64,000 nucleotides of DNA from Branchinecta lynchi (GCA_023053575.1 JAKZAP010000008.1:6032715-6096714); one strand, 5' to 3'; positions 20,989 through 32,439 are shown, numbered from the stretch's first letter. A program made the numbers and translations. The notes: generated by a model from the sequence alone, not told the origin.

Positions 20989-22201
20989 TTTTTGGGATCC
21001 CAAAACGTAAGTGGAGGGATACCTATGACATCGCAAAAGTTGTCCGTCTGTCCGTCCGTCCGTCCGTCCGTCCGTCCGTCTGTCCGTCCGTCTGTAAGCA
21101 CGATAACTCTCGAAGGGAGTGAGATATTTTGATGAAACTTGGTGTGAGGATTCGTTGGGTCGTCGGACCAGTCAAGTTCGTAGATGGGCTATGTAGCCCT
21201 ACATTTAGGGGTGGGGGAGGGGGTTTAAATTAAGGAGCAAACAAAATATTTTGAAACAGCTAATGTGATAGTCGATTATGGAGTAAGAAGACATGCTGAG
21301 CACGATGGTGAAAACTATTTTGTCATCGGACGAGTAGTTCGCCCGGAATCCGGCCAAAACCGGAAAGTTTGTTAAAAGTAAAAGTTTTATTTGAAGTTGA
21401 TTAGATGTTCGATTTAGGGGTAGGAAGACATGCTGAAGACGATGGTGAAAACCATTTTCTCGACGGATAAGTAGTACGCCCGGAATCCGGCCGAAACCGG
21501 AAAGTTTGTTAAAATTAGAAGTTTTATTTCGAGTTGATAGTTTGATAGTCGATTATGGGGTAAGAAGACGTGCTGAGCACGATGGGGAAAATCATTTTGT
21601 CATCGGACGAGTAGTTCGCCCGGAATCCGGCCAAAACCGGAAAGTTTGTTAAAAGTGAAAGTTTTATTTGAAGTTGATTAGATGTTCGATTTAGGGGTAG
21701 GAAGACATGCTGAAGACGAAGGTGAAAATCATTTTCTCGACGGACAAGTAGTTCGCCCGGAATCCGGCCAAAACCGGAAAATTTGTTAAAAGCAAAACTT
21801 TGAGTAGATGACAGATTAAGGGGTAAGAAGGGAGGCTGAGTCGGTTTATGACGATGTTTTTTTACCCGGACATATAATTTTTCCGGAATCCGGTTGTAAC
21901 CGGATTTTTTTTTAAGTCAAACTTTTATTCAAAGTTGATTAGATGTTCTTTATAGGGATAAGGAGATACGCTGGTTTTGTTTCTGTATTTTTTTTTGTTT
22001 GCTGGGCTAGTAGTTCGCTCGGAAATCGGCAGGAAGTCTCGGTCAGTATCGTCAAAATAGATATGGTTTATAGAGGTATATCTGAACTTGGTTTTCTCTG
22101 ATAATTAGCCTGTCCAAGACTGGATCTGGCGAAGACAAGACTCGATTGTCTGAATCAAATATTAGATTTTTGGGATCCCATCGACACCTTTGGTCTTGTT
22201 T
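20989..22201 (-). mobile_element. Family B element, copy 5
   Basis: Reverse orientation: TTTTTGGGATCCCAAAACG at the left, a GTCC-type minisatellite at 21044-21093, several 137-bp-type monomers, and the complement of AACAAGACC at 22192-22200. Its 5' end abuts the Penelope-like open frame at 22211, so it probably truncated that element. Confidence 0.8.
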
Positions 22202-22210
22202 CATTAATAA

Positions 22211-22711
22211 GGGGCTGAAAGAAGACGACTGAAGCTGCATTCATCCCCCAAAGATCCTGTAAATTCTACTAGTAATGGTGAGGCAGAAGAAAAAAATGCC
22301 CGCGTTTACCTTCCGTACGTCCGCGGAGTAACCGAAAAATTGTCCAAAAGTTTGAAAAAATACAACATCCAAGTCTTTCACAGAACCCAAAATACTTTGC
22401 TGTCCTACCTAAACTCCGGAAAAGATAAAGTCCCAAATCAGTACCAAAGAGGCATTTATTCAATACCTTGTGATTGCGGAAAGCGTTACGTAGGAAGGAC
22501 AGAGAGAACTTTCGGAAAACGACTTGCAGAGCGTGAGCAAGAAATTGACCACGCCCTCTCCAACGGACACCGTCATAACTATACTTTCAAATCTGCACTT
22601 GCAGAACATATTTTCGAAAACCCATCCCATTCAGTGTATTTTGAAAAAGCCCAAATTCTTGCAACGTGCACCGGACTCCATCAAACCATTCGAGAAGCCG
22701 TTGAGATAAAG
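22211..22711 (+). pseudogene. Penelope-like element, GIY-YIG endonuclease end (truncated)
   Basis: The frame opens after a stop at 22208-22210 and runs into the next insertion. It reads VYLPYVRGVTEKLSKSLKKY, then QYQRGIYSIPCDCGKRYVGR and TERTFGKRLAEREQEI. The GIYxxxC...CGKxYVGxTxRxxxxRxxEH layout is the GIY-YIG nuclease domain that follows the reverse transcriptase in Penelope-like retroelements. The catalytic Arg and the Tyr pair are kept; the usual H of the EH step reads R. The reverse transcriptase is missing, the upstream side is cut by Family B copy 5, and the downstream side is cut by Family A copy 2 after the codons for EAVEIK. Confidence 0.75.
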
Positions 22712-24942
22712 AACAAGAGCTACGAGCTCATATGGCACTTGTACGAGTAGGCTGTACAAGAAAGTAGATGAGAACGTCACAAAATACACCCGCCATCCAA
22801 AAATGCGGTTCGGAAATAGAAATAGGATATTTAGTTTCACTCGTTTCTGAGCAGTTTCGGCATCGTCTCGATTGTCTGTAGCAAATGCACATGACTGTTC
22901 AAACTTTCATCCCAATAAATCCATTTCTTTGATCCCTAGACGTGCTACACGATTTCCGGTACTCACTCTATCTCCACCTACCGTGGCCGAATTTGGTTCG
23001 GAATAAAAAAAATCGACCACCTAAAGCATCTTCGTTTATACCATCTATCAAGTTTCACTCGAATCTGAGCATTTTTGGAAAGTTCCGGTACCCCCCCCCC
23101 CTCCCACCAACGTTGTCGGAGCCGGTTCGGGCCCAATCTCTTAATTCCGTGTTCCTGTCCATCAAGTTTGACTGAAATTGGAGCATAGCCTATCTGCAAG
23201 TTTCCAGTCCCCCCCCCTACCTTGGCCGAATCCGGCCCGGACGCCAAATAACAAATCTAGGCCGCATAAACTCGAAACTGTCAAATTGCATCTCATTCGG
23301 TCCATCCATTTGGTTTTTGTGCAAGTCAAAAGTCGCCCCCCCCCCCCATTGCCCTAATCATGGTCGCGTATAGTTCAAACTCATGTTTTACATGTCGAGG
23401 TCATCGATCCGTATCACCCATTAAGTTTCACTCGAATCAGACCACTTGTTCGCAATTTATAGAAGTCAATTTCCATATTTCTCTTCTCTTGCTCCCCCAA
23501 AAATGCTCGGATCTAGGAACGGAAGTTTCCGGGGGTATGTTGTGTCAGGTTCTTAAGTCAAGATAATTCGGGTCGCTAATATGCCTGCAAAGTTTCGTTT
23601 TACATCTGGAACTATTCTAACTCACGACTAACGGAATTCGAGGAAACCCCCTCCAACTCCCCCCACAGAGCCCCGAAACCACCTGGCTCCGTCAATTTCA
23701 TCTAGGCCTAATGCTTGTTCCATCCATTAAGTTTCGTCCCAATCCCTCTGCTTTTAGAGTTTCCTGAGTTTTCCACCCCCTCCCCCCCCCATCCCAACAA
23801 GTATCGGACCCGACCCGGACGTGACACTGAACGTCCGAGGCGATAGCTCACCAGACAAGTTTCATTCAAATCCGATCACCCGTTCAAAAGTTATGCACGC
23901 CACTAGATTCCGGACTCCCCATCCACCCACTCCCCCCACGATGGTCGGGTCGGGGAAACGGCTGTTCTCAAGTCAATCTGTTCGGATCCCTGACATACCT
24001 GCCAAGTTTCATCGCCCTAGGACATCAGGAAGTATGCCGAACTCGCGGGATCGCTAGAAATCCGGACCCCCACCCCAACTCCCCCACAGTGCCTTGATCC
24101 GGTCAGGTTATGTCAATGACGTGTCTAGGACCTGTGCTTGTTTTTCCCACCAAGTTTCATCCCGATCCCTCCACTTTAAGCGTTTCTCAAAATTTCCGGT
24201 TCCCTCCTCCAACTCCCCCCAGTGTCATCGGATCCTGCCCGGATTTAAAGTGAGACGTCTGAGACACGAGGTCATCCCAAATATCAATTTTCATCAAGAT
24301 CCGATCACCCGTTCGCAAGCTAAACATACCTCAAATTTTGGCTTCACCCTCCCTCCACCCCCCCCCCCCCCCCCCCAGATGGTCGAATCGGGGAATTGAC
24401 GATTTCCTATTTAATCTGGTCGGGTCCCAGACACCCCTGTCAATTTCCATCGTCTCAGCACATCAGGAAGCACAGAACTCGCGGGATCACTGCAAATTCG
24501 GAATTCGTTCCGGTTGTATCAGTTACGTATCTAGGACTTTTGCTTGTACTTCCCACCAAGTTTCATCCGGATCCCTCCACTCTTTCCAAGATTTCCGGTT
24601 TCCCCCTCCAACTCCCCCCAGTGTCACCGGATCCGGTCTGGATTTAAAATGGAGGGTCTGAGACACGAAGTCCTTCCATATATCAAGTTTCATTAAGATC
24701 CGATCACCCGTTCGTAAGCTAAAAATATCTCATTTTTCCTATTTTTTCCGGATTCCCCCTCCCTCCACTCCCCTCCAGATGGTCGGATCGAGGAAGCGAC
24801 AATTTCTAATTTAATCTGGTCCAGTTCCTGATACGCCTGCCAAGTTTCATCGTCCTAGCTTATCTGGAAGTGCCCGAACTAGCAAAACCGGGACCGACAG
24901 ACCGACTGACGGACAGAAATTACAATCGCTATATGGCACTTG
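22712..24942 (+). mobile_element. Family A element, copy 2 (3' hairpin lost)
   Basis: It starts AACAAGAGCTACGAGCTC within the Penelope-like frame. The 145/430-bp C-rich unit ladder ends at CGACAGACCGACTGACGG and GCTATATGGCACTTG. The second arm of the terminal hairpin is absent: after GGCACTTG comes AGTAATTTTCAAGC. Sequence is close to copy 5 at 43162. Confidence 0.75.
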
Positions 24943-25042
24943 AGTAATTTTCAAGCTATTTCTTACAATTTCCCCCCAAAAATCGTCAGAGTTGTTATGT
25001 TATTATTGCAGCGTCTGTAAAGTGCCGAGCTGTGCTCAAAAG
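24943..25042. other. Unassigned spacer
   Basis: About 100 bases between Family A and the SINE with no recognised feature. Confidence 0.25.
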
Positions 25043-25165
25043 CCCCGCTGTACCTCAGTGGCAGAACTGGCAGAGTAGTAGCCTTGAAAGTCGGAGGTCC
25101 TGGGTCCAAATCCCAGCTGAAGAGCATTTTTGTCTTTCAGTTAACTACTTCTAAACGGATACGAA
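25043..25165 (+). mobile_element. tRNA-derived SINE (type A), copy 1
   Basis: The head shows an A-box-like TACCTCAGTGGCAG near 25051 and a B-box-like GGGTCCAAATCCC near 25103, followed by the body GCATTTTTGTCTTTCAG. The copy near 39,110-39,201 on the minus strand has a matching head-to-body junction (GAGTATTTTTGTCTTTCAT). Sharing the non-tRNA body shows a SINE family, not independent tRNA genes. The cloverleaf is degraded here. Confidence 0.6.
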
Positions 25166-25339
25166 CTCTTTGGGATAGGCTAAAGTTGGTTGAAATTTTT
25201 CGGAGTTTTCATGAAACTTAATGCGTTTTTAGATGCAAATCCTCTAGATTTTTGTCTAGACATGTATTTGTCTTTATCGGATAGAAACCCAAGAGGATTT
25301 CATCCATCATTCAAGACTTTTGCTTTTAACAAATTTTCC

Positions 25340-25655
25340 AGAATTGGCCGGATTCCGGGTGGGCCGGAATCCGGGCGAACTACTTGTGCCATCGTGCTCA
25401 GCATGTCTTCCTACCCCATAATCGACTACCACACTAGCTGTTTAAAAATATCTTGTTTTCCCCTTAATACAAAACCCCCTTCCCCTACATATAGAGCTAC
25501 AGAGCCTATCTACGAACTCGACCTTACTCTTGGCCCAAAGAACCCTCACACCAAGTTTCATCAAAATATCTCATTCCTTTCGAGAGTTATCGCGCTAACA
25601 GACCGACGGACAATTCTTGCGATGTCATAGGTATCGCTCCACTTACATTTTGGGA
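25340..25655 (+). mobile_element. Family B 3' fragment
   Basis: The fragment begins in a monomer (GGCCGGATTCCGGG), continues through CCAAGTTTCATCAAAATATC and GACCGACGGACAATTCTTGC, and stops at a damaged terminus (ACATTTTGGGATCTC). The 5' end is missing. A short direct duplication (CTCTTGAATGTTA) follows at 25658-25690. Confidence 0.65.
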
Positions 25656-25786
25656 TCTCTTGAATGTTAGGAGGAGCTCTTGAATGTTAATTTTCCATTC
25701 ATTTCCTAAACTGGGGCATAGCTATACCTCTCAGGTGATCACAGATATCGGTTTAATAACAAGAATAAATAGCGATACAAAATAAG

Positions 25787-26558
25787 TTAATATGTCATGA
25801 CAGGTTGCGCTTGAGTATAGGCAGAATAACTTGGCACAGTTGGCTGATATGAATGCTGATAGTCGGGAGAATAAGGTAAATACTGCTGCGAATAGGATGG
25901 AGGTGGCTGCGGGTAAGTTGGCGGAGAGTAGGACGGCGGCGGCTGTGGGTAAGTTGGCGGAGAGTAGGACGGCGGCGGATAAGATTGTTGAGAGTAGGAC
26001 GGCGGCGGGTACGACGGAGGAGGGTAGGCCGGCGCCGGGTAAGCTGGCGGTGAGTAGGAAGGTTGGCGCGTCTGGGATGGTCGACTCTTTGAAGGCTTCT
26101 TCTTCGATTTCTTCCGACCGGATAGATCCTGCGATAGCAGTTTTCCTGGAGCATGGAAGGTCGATCCAACTTTGACTGCAGGGGACGGTCTATACTTGTT
26201 GATTTTGTTTGCTGGAACAGTATTCGCAAAGCCCACGCATTTTTTCTTTTCAGCTGGATCCACACCGACACTCCTTAGCTCTTCCTCGTCCAGAAAGCAG
26301 ATCTCCTCCAGTGTCAGGTCTACCGTTAGGTTCTTCGTTGGCGGCTTTTCCTTCGGACAGCATCGCAGAAAATCTTCATTTGAACATGTCGACTGAATTC
26401 CGAAGTCTCGGATGTCGGTGTCGATGGTGCCGAACTCGTGGTCGTCTCCTGTGCATTCTGTTTGACAAGGGCAAGTTTCCTCGTCATCATCGTTAGCAGC
26501 TCGGACATTGCTCGGCAGCAGAAGGAAAACACACAGGACAAGCAGTGATAGACGAAAC
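25787..26558 (-). CDS. Terminal exon of a secreted protein with a Pro/Tyr-rich tail
   Basis: The minus strand is open for 256 codons after an acceptor-like TTTCCTTAAG at 26559. It begins FRLSLLVLCVFLLLPSNVRA, a typical signal-peptide core and cleavage site. An acidic Cys-bearing region follows (ETCPCQTEC, CSNEDFLRCC), then an acidic helix (LTLEEICFLDEEELRS), a Lys-rich stretch, and about 90 residues of PSYSPP/PPPSY/TYPQP repeats ending at TAA (25787). No in-frame ATG precedes the signal core before an upstream stop, so at least one 5' exon is missing. A variant ATTAAA poly-A signal lies at 25752-25757. I do not recognise the family. The tail resembles those of matrix or adhesive proteins (inference). 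Confidence 0.6.
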
Positions 26559-27243
26559 CTTAAGGAAATATAGAAGTATATTTATCGTATGCAGCCTATT
26601 GATACTTCCGCAAAAATGGTCTTCCGAGGCGAGAATTTTCGATGCGTAGCTTCCGGCGGAAGCTAAGCAGATAAATCTCGAAAAGATGGGCACAATGCCA
26701 TTGGTAGCTTGCAACAAAGACAGTAAAAGTGGAAAAGACCGGAAACTCCCGCAAGCCCCATGAGTCACAACAACCAGCGCCGTTTAGCGGATGTTCTTTC
26801 GTTAAAGAATCGCTCTGTTGTCATTTCTTCCATCGCTCTCCGCAGAATCATCATCAAAGCACGTTTCGTTGATTTTCTTTCGTTTCGTTTATGAGGAGCA
26901 TCCTCTCTCCATTCAGATTTCCTCTTTAATTGGAATACAAAAGAAGTAGGAAAAGAATAAATAGCTTTTTTATGGAAACAAAAATGTTGAATTCACGACT
27001 TCGAATCAATTAATGTTGACCGACATTGCCTACTCGCGCCCTCTTGCTTTGATTATATTATTCTTCTACCGCTCGAAATTGGACAAAGTCCAAACGCTAG
27101 GTAGCGTTCCGATCGATTTTCAGAGACCCGATTTTAGCGAAGTCACCGGTCTTTCCCACTATTATTGTCTTTGGCTTGCAACTTCATTTCGTTAAAGCGA
27201 TCCATGTGGTCGGCTGGAAAAGTCGAGAGGAGAGTAATGCCCG
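26559..27243. other. Presumed intron/5' flank of the secreted-protein gene
   Basis: The first exon of the minus-strand gene should lie here or further right. Minus-strand ATGs near 26760 and 26830 give short frames but no signal-peptide start that splices in phase was identified. No repeat is recognised. Confidence 0.3.
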
Positions 27244-27553
27244 GGCCCCACTATAGTCACACCTAGTAATAACGCCGGTAATAAGGCCGTCTTACGGTCG
27301 AAGTTGGGAAGAAAAGACGCTGAAAACGTAAGATTGTCGAGATGGAAAAATCCATCTCCGCCATTTTGAAACGTATATATCGAGTGTTTGGACCAATCAC
27401 AGACCAGAGTTGTTAAATTTAACCAGTTTTGTTTACGTTTGAGTGATGACGGTGGTAATATATCTTAAATTTCTTCGTTCGAGGTGTGACCAGGATGAAA
27501 CGTAAGAGTGGGTAATTAACCAAATTACGTATAGGTGTGACTGAATGTGGCCC
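27244..27553. mobile_element. TIR MITE, copy 1 (CCCGGGCC-type ends)
   Basis: The left end reads CCCGGGCCCCACTATAGTCA and the right end, complemented, CCCGGGCCACATTCAGTCAC. The ends are inverted copies. The inverted second copy at 48455-48735 shares GTAATAACGCCGGTAATAAG-type and ATTGGTC sequence throughout. About 310 bp, no coding frame. Target duplication not certain (TA suspected). Confidence 0.65.
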
Positions 27554-27765
27554 GGGTATAAGAGGATTAACACAGCTAAGTATATCACCACGTTAACAAG
27601 TAATATTATTTAGCTGAATTTCAGAATCTTCAAGAAATCACTATAACCAATTTAGTATGATTTACGGCGTCATTGTGGTGATTACGTCCTTTCTTCTTGG
27701 AATTAGCACGAAACAACAGAAAAAAAATATTGAAAGAAATCGATATAAAACTACTACTCGGGTCT
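27554..27765 (+). repeat. Low-copy repeat, copy 1 (partner 46085-46370)
   Basis: AAGAGGATTAACACAGCTA, TATATCACCA, AGAATCTTCAAGAAATCACT and AAAGAAATCGATA occur here and, in the same order and orientation, at 46095-46370. The second copy has an extra block of about 70 bp. Class unknown. Confidence 0.6.
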
Positions 27766-28605
27766 GGGAGGGGAGGGGAAGTTGCGACCAGATGCGTTAT
27801 TTGGGGTGAGGAAGAGGGGCGGCTGCCCCCATCCCCTGGCCTTCCACCAGAGCTACCAAGGAAAAACAGAGAAACATCCCGAAAAATCAGCTCATCAGAA
27901 TTGTGGCATCTGGTTGCACCAAATCGGTTAACCAAGGTCTTAGCATGGTCTCAGGTCAGTTGGGTCACATGATGAAAATTTAACCCTATTTCATCCAAGA
28001 TCATGAGACCAACTGTTCGAGGACCAAATGTCTTCAAAGCGTGTTTCAGCCTCGGTCAGTTGTTTTTCTGAACTCACAGAGAGATATTATCTTTGTAACA
28101 TGGCGTCGAGTATAACTTTGATTTTTTCATGGATAGCTGAGGATTGCTTGAAAATTCAAGTGGGGCACCGCCTGGAAGGGGCACAAAATATAAGAGTAGG
28201 AAAGGGAGAGGGTTAGCAAACACTGTGTGCCTGATCCACTTTACCCCACCTTGTTTATTTTGTAAAACGGTAAGAAAAGTTTTGATCTGTGTCTAACGTG
28301 GGTTGCAGCAAAGACTCCAGTTCTGTTTCGGACGGTCATTTTTATTTGGAAAAAAGTCGAGTTGACGCATCGTCAGGTTCCAGTTTTCAGTTAAATATAT
28401 CACACTGTTCGTGACCAAACAGCATGAGCTAATCACGACGGGTGGCCCTTGCTTTCATTTGTGGTCCAAAAAGGCACCCTGATCATAAAGAATTTCTAAA
28501 TTTTCACCCGCGGCACCTTTTGCAGAACACCGTGAACCAAACCTCGAAGTTATGGGGATGGGCCATTTTAAAACCTATTTTTTTTGTTCGTGGAGAAGTT
28601 AAATT
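27766..28605. other. No gene recognised
   Basis: Short open frames on both strands, none with a recognisable product. A scrap near 28505 (CCCGCGGCACCTTTTGCAGA) resembles the CTGCGGCGC-bearing repeats at 31,320-31,680 and 51,060-51,540. Confidence 0.35.
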
Positions 28606-28617
28606 TTGATAGAAAAC

Positions 28618-28932
28618 ATGCAGATTCAAAATAATTTGAAAACCGAGTTGTACCGACTGAGAGAATTCGAGCTGGTACAAGGAAACCTATTTGGAAAGTC
28701 AGTCCTGAAGTTAAGAAGGCAAAAACACGGCAAAATTTTGACTAAAAATTTGGATTGCTTGTGGCTAAACCTAAAAGCTAAAACAAAGCGTGAATACAAA
28801 TCTTCACTGAAAAATGCTCGTTTGAATGGCTTAGATGCTCCCAGTGACAAAAAAGCGTGGCAAAAGGTCCTTCATACAGATAAAGGTTCAGCTGTACCTC
28901 CTTCCGCGCTAACTATGGCTGACCGGATGTAG
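28618..28932 (+). CDS. Unidentified open frame, 104 codons
   Basis: From ATG 28618 the frame encodes a basic, Lys/Arg-rich polypeptide (for example LKTELYRLREFELVQGN and KAKTKREYKSSLKNARLNG) ending at a stop at 28930. The composition is protein-like and helical, unlike the surrounding low-complexity translations. I do not recognise it. It could be an exon, a relic of a retroelement ORF, or chance. No splice site was judged convincing. Confidence 0.25.
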   Translation: MQIQNNLKTELYRLREFELVQGNLFGKSVLKLRRQKHGKILTKNLDCLWLNLKAKTKREYKSSLKNARLNGLDAPSDKKAWQKVLHTDKGSAVPPSALTMADRM

Positions 28933-29629
28933 TGCAGTACATTTTTTGCATGGCTTCTAAACCGTTTAACTCTAAGGCCGTGCCGGATTTCCGACAAGTA
29001 CATTTGCGGTCTCAGTCAGTAAATAATTTAGATAGTAACGACTATGCCGACCTAGGACAGTATACCAAAAGATTACGACTAAAAGGCGTAATATGCAATT
29101 GATATAGAATAAAGGGAAAATTCCAAGCGTCTGCAAAAAAAATCTTTTATCCGTGACGGACATCTGGCAGAAAACATAGGACTAATTTTCTGACTCGCGT
29201 GCTTTTATTAGCCAGCCAGATCTTCTTACCTGCTACACATGAAATCCATAGGCACTTGTGCGAGAGCAACTTCTTATGGCACTGATGCATTCTTAGCTTC
29301 GGCCATTCCTTTTATCTTCCGAGATGTCCCCTGGGTAAACAGTTTCAAAACGATCAATTTGTTTGTAACCTAAGCGGATCAGCTTAAACCTATGTGGTTA
29401 CTCACAACTGCTATTATGAAAGCGAGCCTGCTGGCTACGTCAAGAGCTGTACTGAACCATGCACAAAAAAAAAGGTTCAGAAGAAATTATTTCAACACAT
29501 CACTTGCTTCCGCAGGCACCAGATGAAACTTCTCTTCCGATATTTCTATAACGGGTAGAATTATAATAGTTGGGTATTCCACGGCCAAAACTCCTCGTCT
29601 TCTCCCAATCTCCCTTAAAACTGATAAAG
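28933..29629. other. No gene recognised
   Basis: Nothing identifiable beyond short frames. Confidence 0.3.
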
Positions 29630-29633
29630 TAAT

Positions 29634-30090
29634 AGCTGCGTTTCTGCAGATACCATGGTATCTGATACCACGGTCTAAAGTCGTTTTTACAGTTATCGTG
29701 GTATCTGATATTCAGATAACACGGTCCGACCGTGGTAACCGATCGTGGTATTTAAAAAAGTCATCTCGTTTTCATTAACTTTTGTCAAATTGGTGGGAAA
29801 GAAGTTTGGCACTTAGTGATGTGACTGAATATCAGTTTTTCTTTTGGGATGACTTCAAAGTTTGGCACTTAGTGATGTGACTGTATATCAGTTTTTCTTT
29901 TGGGATGACTTCGAAAATTTGGCAATTGTCGTTTTTGCAGAGCAACCGTATATCAGATACCACGGTAACTGCAAAAACGACTAATTACAAATCCAGTTAC
30001 CGTGGTAACAAATACTACGGTAACCGCAAAAACGACTAACAAATCCAGTTACCGTGGTAACAGATACCATGGAATCTGCAAAAACGCAAG
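29634..30090. mobile_element. Foldback MITE with internal direct repeat
   Basis: The left end GCTGCGTTTCTGCAG and the right end CTGCAAAAACGCAAG are inverted, with TAAT on both outer sides (29630-29633, 30091-30094). Multiple mirrored blocks (ATACCATGGTATCTG, TACCACGGTAACTG, CGTTTTTGC) make each half a series of inverted repeats. A 56-bp unit (AGTTTGGCACTTAGTGATG) is tandemly doubled at 29803 and 29859. Non-coding. Confidence 0.7.
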
Positions 30091-30110
30091 TAATATCAGT
30101 AACCTCTAGC

Positions 30111-30454
30111 CAGAGGCGTTACTAGCCAAAAGGTTTGGGGGACAGGGCGGGGGGCAAGCTATTTACCGACTGGCTGGTAATTTTAACCGAATATTTTTGC
30201 ACAAAAAAAACGACTATTATTAAGGAAAAAACGACTCTGTCGACAAAAAATCGGCTGATTTTAAGAAAAACTACTATCTTTTAAGAAAAAATCTGTTTTT
30301 AAAAAATTGATTGTTTTAAAAATAATCGACTGTTTAAAAAAAAGAAAAAAAAAATGCGGCCCTTAGCGCCGACTCGGCAATTTTTTTTTATCGACTGGCC
30401 GACAACATTGGGGGGGGGGCGTCCCTCCCCCTCCCCCTAGTCGTGACGCCCCTG
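30111..30454 (+). mobile_element. Family C hAT MITE, copy 3
   Basis: The termini are CAGAGGCGTTACTAGCC and GTCGTGACGCCCCTG. The flanking 8 bp, CCTCTAGC, are identical at 30103-30110 and 30455-30462, a perfect target duplication. The interior is the usual alternation of poly-G/C, ACCGACTGGCTGG and A-rich CGACT repeats. Confidence 0.9.
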
Positions 30455-31920
30455 CCTCTAGCTACACGATTTGGGTCTAGTTTACATTTTGTACCGAAAA
30501 AATAACGAGTTTCGCCCGATTTGAAACATAGTTTGGAGTGAAGCTAGCGGCAAGGGGCGGGGGGGGGGGGGGACGGTGAGAGGGGTGCTGCACCACTCCA
30601 ACTTCAAATTTGGTAAAAGTTTGGTCCGGATGCCCAAAATTTCACTAAAATTGTTCGGTACTTTTTCGATACCAGAATATTCGGTATATTTACGGGGATT
30701 CGGTAGTTATGCAGAATCCCAAATACGCTGTCGGTACAGATCTATTCGGTACAATGATCGGCATTCTGTATAATTTCCAGGATTGGACAGCTAGCACGAA
30801 TTCGGTGAGCGAATTTTCTGAAATTATTTGGTAATTTTTCGGTGACAGAACTATTCGGTATATTTACTGAAAATCGATGGTTACGCAAAATCTCTAATAG
30901 GCTAACTGTCCAAAATTATTCGGTATCACGACTGGGACTCGGTAATTTATTCGGTATAGGCTATCCAGCATTCGGTAGTTACCAGGAATCCCGACTTTTG
31001 TTCCAGTTTCAGCGAAATTATACCGAATATGAATATTGCTCAGTAGTTTTCGGTACCAAAACAATTCGGTATCATAACCGGGATTCGGTAGTTATAGAGA
31101 ATCCTGAATAGGCTATCGGTCTAAACTTATTCAGTATAGTAACTTGGATTCGGTAATTTACTCAGTATAATTGCTAGGATTTGGGAGTTACTACGAACCT
31201 CGGAACTCAAAGAGGTCGAGTGAGTCACTGTTCCAGACGAAGGAACTTATCTATGATTTCATCGATAGTCCTTACTTTTATTTTGGATTCCAAAAAGACG
31301 CTCTAACCATACATCTTTCGAAAACTTCGCCTGCGGCGCTTTTCGTAATATTCTCCCTTTTTGGACGGGCGCGTCATTTAACTGGGGTCTTAAGCCAGTT
31401 TTGGAATTGGGATCTGAGAAACATTAAAAGCCAGAATCTGCATGGAAATACTTAATTTTGGCAGGAAGAAAGCTAACTAAAAAAAAATCTCCCCTGCGGC
31501 GCTCCTTTATGTGATCATGGGTAGTATTGCTGCTGCCGGGAGGTCACTCCATCCCATTTCTGGAAATTCTTAGGATCTCGGTGTCTAATCTACGGTATGA
31601 TAGAGTTTGTAAGAGAAGCAGTTAAATTTTAGCGTAGAGGAAAAAAAATGGATTTAAAAGATATACGCCCGCGGCGCTCGATTTAATTTTTTCTTCGGTA
31701 CAATAAATAGAAGCTGTTACTGCAATCGTGCCCGGCAATATACTGTCCATGTGGGCGTCGCCAGAACGCCGCCTAGTAGCTGACTTATCGTCTTTCATGC
31801 TGTCCTTTAGTACTACTGCTACTCTGTGTACGTAATCCTTTCTGTTCAATAATTTTAAAGCTCGAATTCTCAGTTTCTAGGATTCGGTAAAAATTTTTGA
31901 GAGATTCGGTACAAAATTTG
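30455..31920. repeat. ATTCGGTA-rich degenerate repeat field
   Basis: From about 30640 to 31180, and again at 31880-31915, the octamer ATTCGGTA or close variants recur roughly every 25-40 bp, often as GATTCGGTAGTTAT or ATTCGGTATA. At 31,320, 31,490 and 31,670 the motif CTGCGGCGCT (or CGCGGCGCT) recurs after AAAA-rich text, as in the array at 50,890-51,660. I see no gene in it. A poly-G run lies at 30556-30572. Confidence 0.5.
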
Positions 31921-32340
31921 GCTATGCACCCCCTCCCAACAAAAATGCACTTGCGAAAGGCCACCGCGGTGGCGGAGGGGTCCTTAATACTATACTGAAC
32001 TAGAAAAGTTGTAAAGGTTGTGTTCCAACACCTACCAAAGTTACTAAAAGCGACAGCAGAGTTCCAGCTTCTTTGAACAATTACTTAACCTCGAATAGCG
32101 ACGTTAAAAAACTTCACTGTTGAAAGAAGCATTACGTTCTACAAGTTGGAACGACTAGTGTGGCTTCTGGCAGCTGTTTTAGGAGGTTAGAACATACCCG
32201 AAGCTCAGGCATCGTAACTTAATGCTGTAATAACAAAAAATAGTCGTTAAAACTTCCTCAACCTTAACAAATAACAACCAAGAAATACACTTGAACTTTT
32301 ACTGGACGGATTCGTTAACAAACTGGAAAAGTGCAAGACC
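31921..32340 (-). other. 3' flank of TTC36
   Basis: Downstream sequence of the minus-strand TTC36 stop codon. No strong AATAAA was located on that strand within the first 100 bases. Nothing else is recognised. Confidence 0.3.
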
Positions 32341-32439
32341 TTATTCCTCCTTGTCGCAATATTCTCCGCTTTTAAGCTTTTCGAAAACATCGTGTAGCAT
32401 CTTATTGCACAGGGCGGCGTACGGATTTAACTGCGACAC
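32341..32439 (-). CDS. TTC36: TTC36 exon 4 (C-terminus)
   Basis: After an acceptor (CATCGTAG) the minus strand reads VSQLNPYAALCNKML, then HDVFEKLKSGEYCDKEE and TAA. LNPYAALCNxML is the invariant C-terminal signature of tetratricopeptide repeat protein 36. The exon enters in phase 0, matching the end of exon 3. Confidence 0.9.
   Translation of the reverse strand: MSQLNPYAALCNKMLHDVFEKLKSGEYCDKEE

Noticed and set aside
25831..26175. Plus-strand 114-codon frame rich in Ala/Gly/Arg
   Set aside because: It is the complement of the PSYSPP-repeat coding region of the minus-strand secreted-protein gene.
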